From NCBI RefSeq assembly GCF_900101395.1, contig NZ_FMZO01000002.1, positions 385,840 to 449,839 of the forward strand: DNA of 64,000 nucleotides, read 5' to 3'. The stretch comes from Niabella drilacis (lineage in GTDB: Bacteria > Bacteroidota > Bacteroidia > Chitinophagales > Chitinophagaceae). Of this stretch, positions 26,497-34,291 are shown one piece after another. Positions within the stretch are counted from its first letter, which is position 1. Each line of letters starts with the position of its first letter. The notes under the pieces were generated by a model. The model was not told where the DNA came from. It did not search any database and saw nothing but the letters and a program-made list of their open reading frames with translations. Made by a program: the position numbers and the translations under genes.

Positions 26497-27431
26497 TAAA
26501 AAAAAGATTATTTATCGGTTCTTCCTCGGAAGAATTAAAAACTGCTGAAATTGTTAAAGAAGTACTATTGAAAGACTTTGAAGTAACAATTTGGAATGAC
26601 AATGTATGGGATACCGCCGTATTTAAAATTAATCAGAATTTTTTAGCAGATCTGCTGAAAGCGTCTTTACAATTCGACTTCGGGATTCTAATTGGGACAA
26701 AAGATGACAAAGTAATGTTCAGAGAGGTTGAAATGATTCAGCCGCGAGATAATGTTTTATTTGAATTGGGTTTATTCACAGGAAGATTAGGCACTTCAAA
26801 ATGTGCATTCCTAATAGACAAGGAAATAAAACTTCCATCAGACTTTAATGGTTTGACACTTGCGAGATTTGATTCGACAAATGAAGCTACAGTTATCGCA
26901 GGTGCTAATTCAATAAAGGATTTATTTTTAGCAAGTGCCGATGACGAAATAAACTTTTTTCCGTCAGCGACTTTAGCCTCTGTTTATTACGAAAATTTAA
27001 TTGTTCCTATTTGCCGTTTTATTATTGATAACAATGGATTTACAAAAGGCGATACACATTATCAAAAATGCAAACTGAATATAATAGTGCCGGAAAGGAT
27101 TAATCAAGATGTGAATTTACAATTTGAAAAATTAAAAGGACTATTTACAACAGAAAATGTATCATTTAAGTACTCAGGACGTCCAAGACAAATTAGTGTG
27201 GACACTCAAATAAAGAATGACACACTTGAATTTATTGACTTTCCAACCATTATTACAGGAATAAATCACGCAATTTCAAACCTACTGCCAAACGATTTCA
27301 ATAAACAAAGTCCTGATTATAGTTCAATCCTTGACCGAGAATTGCGTCGTTTTATAACAACTTTGAAAAAACTTTTAATTAGAGGCGGCTTTGATGAAAT
27401 GGTAAATGTAAAAAGAGATTCCGAATTATAA
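26493..27431 (+). CDS. TIR-STING effector of CBASS (CAP12-like)
   Basis: The product has 312 residues. The N-terminal TIR-type domain (residues 1-150) opens KRLFIGSSSEELKTAEIV and carries NVLFELGLFTGRLG, with Glu91 as the expected catalytic residue for NAD+ cleavage. The C-terminal part (about residues 165-305) follows bacterial STING: ASVYYENLIVPICRFIID, KLNIIVPERINQDVNLQF and LRRFITTLKKLLIRGGFD. Published bacterial TIR-STING proteins bind cyclic di-GMP, form filaments and destroy NAD+ to stop growth during infection. Length and arrangement match those proteins from Bacteroidota. It is translated as a unit with the preceding synthase gene; no further CBASS genes such as Cap2/Cap3 are present, which fits a minimal type I system. 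Confidence 0.88.
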   Translation: MIKKRLFIGSSSEELKTAEIVKEVLLKDFEVTIWNDNVWDTAVFKINQNFLADLLKASLQFDFGILIGTKDDKVMFREVEMIQPRDNVLFELGLFTGRLGTSKCAFLIDKEIKLPSDFNGLTLARFDSTNEATVIAGANSIKDLFLASADDEINFFPSATLASVYYENLIVPICRFIIDNNGFTKGDTHYQKCKLNIIVPERINQDVNLQFEKLKGLFTTENVSFKYSGRPRQISVDTQIKNDTLEFIDFPTIITGINHAISNLLPNDFNKQSPDYSSILDRELRRFITTLKKLLIRGGFDEMVNVKRDSEL

Positions 27432-27440
27432 AATCCTGTC

Positions 27441-27570
27441 GTTAACAAGGTATTGTCAAAGCGGGGCTGAAATGCTTCGATTGGACATTTGTGCAAGATT
27501 CTACCGTCGTTCTTCGATTGAACTTTTGTGCTAAAATTTTTCGCGTTCGGCAATACCCCAAACGTTGGAT
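27441..27570. repeat. attC-like palindromic element after the CBASS operon
   Basis: This 130-base element starts 10 bases after the TIR-STING stop. It has GTTAAC near its left end, GGTATTG at 27449-27455 paired with CAATACC at 27551-27557, and GTTGGAT at 27564-27570, which fits the GTTRRRY core of integron attC sites. Inside are two copies of a CTTCGATTG(G/A)AC.TTTGTGC unit at 27475 and 27513. The left core does not fit the RYYYAAC consensus, so the match is partial. Similar long palindromes occur between single genes in other Bacteroidota genomes. Confidence 0.5.
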
Positions 27571-27604
27571 ATCATTTTAAACAACATTCATTATTTAAAT
27601 TAGT

Positions 27605-28699
27605 ATGAAGCTATCATCCAAGAACATCTTATTTTTATTAGCGGTCTTTTTACTGATTACAAGTTCTCTTCTGTTTTTTATTGGACCCGAGTTCATTCAG
27701 GCAAGATATTATGATTTGCCTAGTCAAGAAGTGCGGAGTCAAATGGGAGATACGTTTGGAGGGACTATGGGGCCAGTCATAGCATGGATTGCAGCAATAT
27801 TAACGTTTGCTGCGTTTTATATCCAATATGAAGCCAATAAAGAACAAAGACGCCAGTTCGCTAAGCAAGCTGATGATACAGTAATTGAAAGATTTGAAAA
27901 TCGATTTTTTGAATTAGTTAGATTGCATAGGGAAAATGTTGAAGAACAAAATATTCAAGATATCATAATAGGACGTAAGGTTTTTACAACATATTATTTT
28001 GAGTTGAGGTATATCTATTTCGTTGTTGAAAGCACACACGATGCCAATATGCCTGTATCTCCATTAACTAAAGAAGAATTGACGAATCTTGCATATTTAA
28101 TATTTTTTTTTGGAATAGGTCATACTACCCAAGATGTTTTCGCTCATATTACACCAAGATATATAACTGAAGATTTTTTTACTAAAACGATAGAAAGACT
28201 TGAACGTGAGAAAAGCAATTATAGAAGAATCGCATCTGAAATTGAAATTGCTAGAACTAGACCTGGATTACCTATGCCTTCGCTCGAAGATCTAGTAGTT
28301 GAGTACAAAGGGAAAAGGGCAGTTTTTATGCAAGTCTACCAGCCGTTTACTGGTCATGGAACGAAAATAGGGCATTATTTCAGGCATTTATTTCAAACTG
28401 TTAGGTATGTCACAAATCAGGAAAATCCTTTATTTAGCAAAAGTGTTAAATATTCTTATATAAAAATTTTAAGAGCTCAGCTATCAAACTTTGAGCAAAT
28501 AATTCTTTATTATAATTCAGTATCATTATTAGGAGAGGCATGGATAGGAAGAGACTACATCAAAGAATATAAGTTACTTATTAATCTGCCATTGTCATTC
28601 GCAGATTTTGGAATTGAACCTGAAGAAAAGTTTAGAGCTGAAATTATAGGAGACAAAGATTTCTTTGACTGGAATACATTAAAGCATGCCCTATCATAA
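27605..28699 (+). CDS. Putative abortive infection protein (putAbiC type) with two membrane helices
   Basis: The product has 364 residues. It starts with a helix (ILFLLAVFLLITSSLLFFIG, about residues 9-28) and has a second (VIAWIAAILTFAAFYIQYEA, about residues 58-77). A charged soluble domain follows with the family signature GTKIGHYFRHLFQTVRYV near residue 255 and the C-terminal LRAQLSNFEQIILYYNSVS. I assign it to the putative phage abortive infection (putAbiC) family, whose founding member is the lactococcal AbiC protein. Homologues appear as single defence genes or as membrane partners in larger systems. It sits between an attC-like element and a decayed FRG gene, consistent with an independent cassette. 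The mechanism is unknown. Confidence 0.82.
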   Translation: MKLSSKNILFLLAVFLLITSSLLFFIGPEFIQARYYDLPSQEVRSQMGDTFGGTMGPVIAWIAAILTFAAFYIQYEANKEQRRQFAKQADDTVIERFENRFFELVRLHRENVEEQNIQDIIIGRKVFTTYYFELRYIYFVVESTHDANMPVSPLTKEELTNLAYLIFFFGIGHTTQDVFAHITPRYITEDFFTKTIERLEREKSNYRRIASEIEIARTRPGLPMPSLEDLVVEYKGKRAVFMQVYQPFTGHGTKIGHYFRHLFQTVRYVTNQENPLFSKSVKYSYIKILRAQLSNFEQIILYYNSVSLLGEAWIGRDYIKEYKLLINLPLSFADFGIEPEEKFRAEIIGDKDFFDWNTLKHALS

Positions 28700-29183
28700 A
28701 TAAAGGTTTTAAGTTTGAAGTTTCGATGAGTGTAGAAAATTTAGGCCTCAGCATTTTTGTATAAGGAAGATTGAAAATGTTTGTATCTTTTACAGGGTCG
28801 AAAATGGTATCATTATATGCTCTGTAAAAATAAAAATGTCCATTACGCTCATCTTTGTCTTTACATGCAAACTATAGCGCAACTAAAGCGTTGGTAGACG
28901 AGTCTAGTAGACGTATAGCCATGCCGTGATGTTGTGCAATAGTCAGTAGATCAAGATCTGTGATAGTCTCTTTCGGTAAAAAACGAGACCACCTAAGTCT
29001 AAGTTCATTAAGCATTTTCTTCTCAATCGTTTCTGTGTTCCTGTCAGGAAATGATCGGGCAATTTTAGGTATTAATGGCCGCAAGGCTGCCCTCTAAACA
29101 GGTTTACTGTGCCTTCTTTAGGCTTACCAGTTTATAAACGTAAGAATGAAGTCTTCCCACCCATTCCATGTACTTTCTTTCAT
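28700..29183 (-). pseudogene. Decayed FRG-domain gene
   Basis: On the minus strand from ATG 29181-29183 the sequence reads MKESTWNGWEDFILTFINW and stops. In a second frame it continues KPKEGTVNLFRGQ, holding the FRG motif. In a third it reads PLIPKIARSFPDRNTETIEK, then LTIAQHHGMAIRLLDSSTNA and LVAL, followed by an in-frame TAG where Tyr is normal, then FACKDKDERNGHFYFYRAYN and further FRG-like sequence to about 28705. So at least two frameshifts and one nonsense codon break the gene, and its 3' end is lost against the putAbiC gene. FRG domains occur in phage-defence and stress proteins. Only the central part keeps a long open frame. Confidence 0.82.
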
Positions 29184-29375
29184 TTTATTTTAGGCTTTTG
29201 TAACTATTAACTTCTTTTGAAAGATAGCTTCTTATCAGCGGTCTTTATTATTTTTATTTCAAGCTTGTACATTCAAGAATAACTTGACAATAAACATCAT
29301 TCCTCCAGCTCAAACTCAAAGTCCATCAACTCTTTGAAATGCGCTTCCCGTGCTTCTTTGCTAAGTTGTTTAAAT

Positions 29376-30149
29376 TTATAATCTTTCCTCAATCCAAGAA
29401 AAAAGTAATTCTGAGAGCATCGCCAAGTGGTTGTTGACATTTTTTAATACTTGAGCAGCTTCATCTAGGTCAATGTCTTCGCCAATGTAATCGCTTAACT
29501 TAATACCGCTTGGGAAAGTTATGTTGTAACTCAAGTCCGGCTGTAGCCCTTTTATTTTAATATTTGCATGATGCTTTAAGTTGTGTGACCATTTAATTAA
29601 CTGGTCTACATCTTTGTTGCCATATAAATTTTTTAGAAACTTTTCTAAAAAATCTCTACTCTTTAGGTTGTCGATCTTTTTCGCTTTGGTCTTTACATTC
29701 AATTTTGAACAACGCCTTAACTCAGCAGAATAGTTTTCTTTATCAATCATTTTATTCTCATCGCAGAAATTGAAGCTAAACCATATTATTTGAAGCAAAT
29801 AATCGATCACGATGTTATATGAAAGGATGGCATTTTTAAGAAATTCGGATCTGTAATATAGTTGCCCAATATACCCCCCTCTCCATTCAATAGGGCTTTT
29901 AAAAAGTTTTGTATATGATTGGATTAAAGCAGCCTTGGCGCTGCCTCCTGCGTGATATAATTGATTACATTTTGTAATTGCTATTGAAAACGATACCTGA
30001 TTTTCTCCTTCTGCCGAAACGACACTAATCTGTCCCTTTTTGATAACAGGGAATTGTAATAGTGATTCTGCAAAACTATTCTGGTCTTCAATGAATTCGG
30101 AAAGTGTAAATCGCTTTCCTTTATATTCAAGAATTAGATAATCTGTCAT
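29376..30149 (-). CDS. Hypothetical protein (257 aa), possibly HEPN-like
   Basis: The product is a soluble 257-residue protein starting MTDYLILEYKGKRFTLSEFI, with a beta-rich N-terminal third and a helical remainder (FLKNAILSYNIVIDYLLQII, then KWSHNLKHHANIKIKGL). The helical half resembles Cthe_2314-type HEPN proteins, where a related 'N.LKHR.N' stretch occurs, but the R-x4-6-H motif of active HEPN nucleases is not clear. I therefore treat HEPN as a suggestion. It lies in the defence island on the strand opposite the CBASS and putAbiC genes and about 90 bases from an XRE regulator gene on the same strand, which may control it. Confidence 0.72.
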   Translation of the reverse strand: MTDYLILEYKGKRFTLSEFIEDQNSFAESLLQFPVIKKGQISVVSAEGENQVSFSIAITKCNQLYHAGGSAKAALIQSYTKLFKSPIEWRGGYIGQLYYRSEFLKNAILSYNIVIDYLLQIIWFSFNFCDENKMIDKENYSAELRRCSKLNVKTKAKKIDNLKSRDFLEKFLKNLYGNKDVDQLIKWSHNLKHHANIKIKGLQPDLSYNITFPSGIKLSDYIGEDIDLDEAAQVLKNVNNHLAMLSELLFSWIEERL

Positions 30150-30236
30150 AATACTTAGTTTGGTTGTTTTAAAAGAATGGCAGAGGCAGGCTTCTGGTTA
30201 CATTATCTGCGTAAGAATAAATATCGGTACAGTTTT

Positions 30237-30467
30237 CTACCGCTTAATTAAGCTAAAAAACCTCTCAAGCGTTAAGTCTCTTGCCGTACACATTTTGTGT
30301 AGGGTATAAAGGCTGATTTTATATGATGTTTTTTTAAAGTCTGCTATTTGCCGTATTGTTTTTTCATCTACATCATGTTCATCTGCAAAAGAACGCATAG
30401 AGCCTTCCCATTGGGCTATCCATTCCTTATTAATGTAGTTGCATATATCGGCGCTAAGATCAAGCAT
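30237..30467 (-). CDS. Small XRE-family transcriptional regulator
   Basis: The frame is open from 30530, but the extra 21 residues (MFFQMRGKIRKIFFYKIF...) are unnatural, so I place the start at the ATG giving MLDLSADICNYINKEW. The 76-residue product is essentially one helix-turn-helix domain: SMRSFADEHDVDEKTIRQIA, then SLYTLHKMCTARDLTLERFF. A promoter-like TACATTG is visible on the same strand about 60 bases upstream. It is probably a regulator of the hypothetical gene that follows at 30149 or of an antitoxin-type unit; no toxin is recognised beside it. Confidence 0.8.
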   Translation of the reverse strand: MLDLSADICNYINKEWIAQWEGSMRSFADEHDVDEKTIRQIADFKKTSYKISLYTLHKMCTARDLTLERFFSLIKR

Positions 30468-30602
30468 TAAGCAAATAAAAATCTTATAAAAAAATATTTT
30501 GCGGATTTTGCCCCGCATTTGAAAAAACAATGTATATTTGTTGTGAATAAAATATTTTTGCGACTACTTCATAAACTTATTTGAAGCATTCGCTTTAAAT
30601 CT

Positions 30603-30712
30603 CGACTTGAAACCTGAGAAATTTCTAAGTACACGAGATGATAAGCAGAATGGCTCACGACCTAGGCGTGGGCTCTCTTATCCGTGTACAGGCTTCTCAG
30701 GGCCTCAAGTCG
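30603..30712. repeat. Long imperfect inverted repeat (about 110 bases)
   Basis: CGACTTGA at 30603-30610 pairs with TCAAGTCG at 30705-30712. Inside this, CCTGAGAA pairs with TTCTCAGG and TACACG with CGTGTA, giving one long imperfect hairpin centred near 30660. A GTTGAGC follows at 30717, which fits the GTTRRRY pattern of attC cores. It may be a cassette boundary, an RNA hairpin or a terminator. Confidence 0.5.
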
Positions 30713-30767
30713 GTAAGTTGAGCACCATGCCTTTTTTGTGCGGGTGCCCGGCCTAAAACTTATCGTT

Positions 30768-31271
30768 ATGAACAATGCCGTTGCTATACCCGCACCCAAC
30801 ACCAACACCCCTTTTAACGAAGCACAGTGGCTGCAAGTACTGTTTCTGCTGGCAGATACCCAAAGCTGGCTGCAACAATTGCAGGAGGGGCTTATATGGC
30901 AGCTGCCGGTAAAGAATCGTAAAAAACTATTGCGCAAAGGCTGGTACCTAACCGCATCCGCCCTGGCGCATATTTTAGAACGCCACTATTATAAAGTACC
31001 CCGCCACCCGCTCGCCAGCAAGTTTACCCTACCCATACCCGATATTGCCGCCGCTATACGGGATGCTTACCAGCAGCCACCCGCGCCCATGCCGGATAGC
31101 GACCTGCAGCAACGCGTGTGGGATACGGGCGCACCGCTGGGCTATGATACCACCGGCAGGGTGGTAAGCGTGCTTACCGTCATCAGCACCGCCGCCGGGG
31201 AAATTGTAACGGCTTTTCCGGGTACGGTAGATCCGCGGGGGCAGAGGGGTAATCCCGTTTCGCCGCCCTGA
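30768..31271 (+). CDS. Candidate RNase-type toxin domain protein
   Basis: A GTG at 30738 is possible, but ATG 30768 (MNNAVAIPAPNTNTPFNEAQ) is preferred. The 167-residue product has a short N-terminal helical part and then LTASALAHILERHYYKVPRH, FTLPIPDIAAAIRDAY and VISTAAGEIVTAFPG. The pattern 'HIL.RH......F......I...I.........G..VTAFPG' is that of C-terminal RNase toxin domains of secreted polymorphic toxins (BECR-like fold), with conserved His, Arg-His and a Thr before the final strand. It is small, lacks a delivery domain and is followed by a possible immunity gene. Toxin function is an inference from the pattern. Confidence 0.65.
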   Translation: MNNAVAIPAPNTNTPFNEAQWLQVLFLLADTQSWLQQLQEGLIWQLPVKNRKKLLRKGWYLTASALAHILERHYYKVPRHPLASKFTLPIPDIAAAIRDAYQQPPAPMPDSDLQQRVWDTGAPLGYDTTGRVVSVLTVISTAAGEIVTAFPGTVDPRGQRGNPVSPP

Positions 31272-31350
31272 AGATCCGCCACGTAAAAAAGAAATGCTGC
31301 GTTACCTGCAGATGACAGCCGCTGTGATCCCGTTCCGGAGCAAAGGAAGA

Positions 31351-31625
31351 AAAGCCCACCCGATGAAAAAGAATCAAAAAGGTGCACGTATTTTCTCTTA
31401 GAAGGTCGTCCGCCGGGCAGTGAAAAGGGAAAGCAAGCAAAATGGCGGCGGCGGATAGCGAGGCAAGTGTATGGCCCGTCGCCAAAGCCTGAAGCGCCGG
31501 TTTCCCTGGTCCCGCCCCCCGGCGAAGAACAAATGGCGGGATTCACCTCCTGGCGGACAAGATTTTTGCTCCACTTTTCATCGACTGGAAAAGTGGAAAA
31601 GAAAAACAGCAACAGATCTTAATAT
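31351..31625 (+). repeat. Direct repeat C, left copy
   Basis: This 275-base unit recurs at 32456-32738. Shared strings include CGATGAAAAAGAA, GTCCGCCGGGCAGTGAAAA, GAATGGCGGCGGCGGATAGC-like sequence and GGCCCGTCGCCAAAGCCTGA. It ends with a perfect hairpin, TCCACTTTTC (31570-31579) and GAAAAGTGGA (31588-31597), that may terminate transcription. There is no gene in 31272-31726. Confidence 0.75.
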
Positions 31626-31726
31626 ATTCCGATTTGCCGAAAGTGTTTGTCAGTGCTGCATTTATTTGGTGTTCGCAAACGGAAAGTTCGGCATAAAGAA
31701 AGAATCATCCACCTAAAAAAAATAAT

Positions 31727-32305
31727 ATGCAAGCCTTAAAAACAACCGATCCCTTTCACACCGGGGGCTGGAGCCTGGAGCGCACCACCGATCCGTACCG
31801 CGTATTTGCCCTCTGCTTTTACCATGCCGGGGATATACATGAGTTTCGCCAATGGCTGTTACACATCTTCCTTTTTATAGAGCGGTTTGAGGGGCAAACA
31901 AAAGTGCCGCCCTTTACCCTCTGTTGCGCGTTTATGGCCATTGATTCTGTCATTGATGCCGCCCATTATATTTATGAAAATGAGCTGGAGCCGGACCGGC
32001 AGCCGGATTTAAGCACCGTTGCAGCCGAGCCCTTACCCGGTCAGCAACAGTTTGCTTCCTATTTTATAGAGGAGGAGCCGGCCGATATCCGCAAGGTGAT
32101 TGAGCAGTTTTTTACCTATCGAACCTGGGATGAGTGGAAGTCCGACCTGAGCCTGGTCCTGTATAACGGTGTAACGGAGCATGCTGTTGGCGTGGAGCTG
32201 GATGAGTTTTCCGTATGGTATTATTTAATGAAGCTGCTGGAAGCGGCGTATATTCAATCCCGGGGAGTGGTTATTTATGAGCTTTGCGGTTTTACAGAGC
32301 CTTGA
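31727..32305 (+). CDS. Hypothetical protein (192 aa), candidate immunity protein
   Basis: The product is an acidic, mostly helical 192-residue protein starting MQALKTTDPFHTGGWSLERT. It is rich in Trp, Tyr and Phe (YRVFALCFYHAGDIHEFRQW, then DEFSVWYYLMKLLEAAYIQS). No signal peptide or membrane segment is visible. Its position downstream of the candidate toxin, its acidic character and its lack of any enzyme motif suggest immunity. I do not recognise a family. It lies between two copies of direct repeat C. Confidence 0.72.
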   Translation: MQALKTTDPFHTGGWSLERTTDPYRVFALCFYHAGDIHEFRQWLLHIFLFIERFEGQTKVPPFTLCCAFMAIDSVIDAAHYIYENELEPDRQPDLSTVAAEPLPGQQQFASYFIEEEPADIRKVIEQFFTYRTWDEWKSDLSLVLYNGVTEHAVGVELDEFSVWYYLMKLLEAAYIQSRGVVIYELCGFTEP

Positions 32306-32455
32306 CGGGGCGGTCAGCGCCAGTCTGCAATTTTTTATGGTCCCGGCTTTAGTGCTTATGGCAGCTTCGTTGTGTCACTCACTTGAGCTGCGGTGCATAT
32401 AGCATCAGTTTAGCCCGCATGTCCCCCAGGTCTCCCTGTCCCCCAAGCCGTGTGA
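32306..32455. repeat. Family B repeat
   Basis: Bases 32334-32410 are a copy of repeat B (TTTTTATGGTCCCGGCTTTA, then TCACTCACTTGAGCTGCGGT). They are followed by the CCCGCATGTCCCCCAGGTCT tail normally seen in repeat A. No gene. Confidence 0.6.
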
Positions 32456-32738
32456 AAGAACCCGCCCGATGAAAAAGAAACAATAAGGTGAATGTATTCT
32501 TTCTTAGAAGATAGTCCGCCGGGCAGTGAAAAGGAAAATCAAGCGGAATGGCGGCGGCGGATAGCCCGGCATGTGTGTGGCCCGTCGCCAAAGCCTGAAG
32601 CGCCGATTTTCCTGGTCCCGCCACCTGGCGAAGAACAGGCGGGCGGGAGCGGACAAGTCCCGATAGCAATCGGGATTTGCTCCACTTTTCATTCCCGATT
32701 GATCGGGAGAAAAGTGGAAAAAATAAAAGCCAAATATT
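32456..32738 (+). repeat. Direct repeat C, right copy
   Basis: This copy is about 80-85% similar by eye to 31351-31625. It differs by insertion of a TCCCGATAGCAATCGGGA hairpin and by a longer terminal hairpin built around CCACTTTTC and GAAAAGTGG with an inner TCCCGAT/ATCGGGA stem. The two copies flank the gene at 31727. Confidence 0.75.
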
Positions 32739-32845
32739 AATCGACGCCTATTAAAAATCAGGGCTGTTCGTGTTCCTTCGTAACAGTATTTACAGGTGCG
32801 TGAGGACACGCACCTTGGTATTCGGTGTCTCCCAAGCCGCGTTTC

Positions 32846-32881
32846 TAAAAAACAAACCAGCGGAAATAAATCCCGCTGGTT
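32846..32881 (-). terminator. Rho-independent terminator-like hairpin of the efflux operon
   Basis: AACCAGCGG at 32855-32863 pairs with CCGCTGGTT at 32873-32881. On the minus strand the stem is followed by GTTTTTT, so it should stop transcription of the efflux cluster. Confidence 0.7.
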
Positions 32882-32923
32882 GCACAGATACACTCAAAAA
32901 ACAAATCTGCTCTTTATGCGCCA

Positions 32924-32967
32924 AACCTGTTAGGTCTGTATACCGCGGCGGGCAGACCTAACAGGTT
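32924..32967. repeat. Perfect 15-bp stem overlapping the end of the MFS gene
   Basis: AACCTGTTAGGTCTG at 32924-32938 is perfectly complementary to CAGACCTAACAGGTT at 32953-32967. The stem includes the stop codon of the MFS gene. It could be a terminator or anti-decay hairpin. The motif looks like a dispersed Bacteroidota palindrome. Confidence 0.7.
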
Positions 32968-34190
32968 GCCACCTCCACCGCAGGTGTTTGCTTTACCCAC
33001 CGCTGACCGGCCAGCAATAGCACCAGCGCCAGCAACCCGCTGGCGGCAATAATGATGGCCAGGGGGGCTGGTGTTTTATTATCAAACACACCCGTAAGCG
33101 CTGCGGCCAGGGCACCCAGTCCCATTTGCAGTGCACCTAATAAAGCCGAAGCACTGCCCGCCTCCTTGCTAAAAGGCAGGATGCTCAACGCCGCGGTATT
33201 GGGAGAACTGATACCCAACGTACAGAAAAGGAGAAAGATAACGGCGATGGTACCATACAATCCTAAAATACCGCTAGTAATACCCGCCAGCAGCACAAAC
33301 CCAATGATCGTTTGCAACAGGATGGATGCGGTAACCAGCTGCTCACTGGAATATTTTTTTAATAAGACCGCATTTAACTGGCTGCTGCCGATAAGCCCCG
33401 CCGCTATAATGGCGAAGATGGCACCATACGCGGTTTTGGATACGCCAAAATATTCCATAAACAAATAGGGCGAACCGGAGAGGTAGGCAAAGAGCCCCGC
33501 AAAGGAAATGCCACCCGCGAAGGCATAGGTAAAGAACTGCGGATTTTTTAATACCCCGCCAAAGGCATTGAGGATGGGCCGCGGTTTTAAGGACACCGAT
33601 GCATCCGGCGCGCGGCTTTCCCGGAACCGGAAAATAACAGCGGCCAGGGTAGCGGCGGCGATCAGCGCCAGGATGATAAATACATCCTGCCATTGATAAT
33701 AGGCCACCACGTAGCTGCCAAAGGTGGGCGCCAGGATGGGGGATACTCCTAATAAAAGAATGAGCAGGGATAATACCTTGGCATTATCTTCCAGCGGAAA
33801 CAGGTCGCGGGTAATGGCCCGTGGTGCTACCATGGATACGCAGCAACCCAGGGCCTGGATGAACCGCAACACGATCAACGCTTCCGGTGTGCGTACCAGC
33901 ACACAACCAATGGATGCGGCTATGTAAATGACCAACCCGATGATGAGCGGGCGCTTTCTGCCATAACGGTCCAGCAACGGCCCACTGATCAGCTGCCCGA
34001 TGCAAAGCCCGATAAAGAAGCTGGACAGGGAATAGGCAATGGTGTTGATGGAGGTATGCAGGTCTTTTGCCATGGCCGGAAAGCCGGGCAGGTACATATC
34101 TATGGAAAACGGACCAATGGCGGTGAGTAAGCCAAGGATGGCGATGAGCACGATCCTTGTTCGCTTATTATTAATATCAGTTGTTTGCAT
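32958..34190 (-). CDS. Bcr/CflA-type MFS drug exporter
   Basis: Translation from ATG 34188-34190 gives MQTTDINNKRTRIVLIAILG. A longer frame from 34301 would overlap the previous gene and looks unnatural. The 410-residue protein has 12 predicted membrane helices. The family motifs are PFSIDMYLPGFPAMA in helix 1, GQLISGPLLDRYGRKRPLI between helices 2 and 3, and RFIQALGCCVSMVAPRAITR in helix 4-5. Bcr/CflA proteins export drugs such as bicyclomycin or chloramphenicol using the proton gradient. It is the last gene of the minus-strand efflux cluster, starting 101 bases after the outer membrane factor gene. The substrate is not predictable. Confidence 0.93.
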   Translation of the reverse strand: MQTTDINNKRTRIVLIAILGLLTAIGPFSIDMYLPGFPAMAKDLHTSINTIAYSLSSFFIGLCIGQLISGPLLDRYGRKRPLIIGLVIYIAASIGCVLVRTPEALIVLRFIQALGCCVSMVAPRAITRDLFPLEDNAKVLSLLILLLGVSPILAPTFGSYVVAYYQWQDVFIILALIAAATLAAVIFRFRESRAPDASVSLKPRPILNAFGGVLKNPQFFTYAFAGGISFAGLFAYLSGSPYLFMEYFGVSKTAYGAIFAIIAAGLIGSSQLNAVLLKKYSSEQLVTASILLQTIIGFVLLAGITSGILGLYGTIAVIFLLFCTLGISSPNTAALSILPFSKEAGSASALLGALQMGLGALAAALTGVFDNKTPAPLAIIIAASGLLALVLLLAGQRWVKQTPAVEVATC

Positions 34191-34291
34191 AAAAACAATT
34201 GTTTTATTGGAACGCAAAACATTTTCCTTTTTTACCGCAAAGGCGCAATGATTACGCAAAGGGTGCAAGGCGGCAGGGAAGATGTGCTGCA

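Noticed and set aside
31142-31612. A 156-codon minus-strand frame around the candidate toxin end and repeat C
   Set aside because: Half overlaps the toxin gene and half is repeat C; the peptide is Cys/Phe/Ser rich with no domain.
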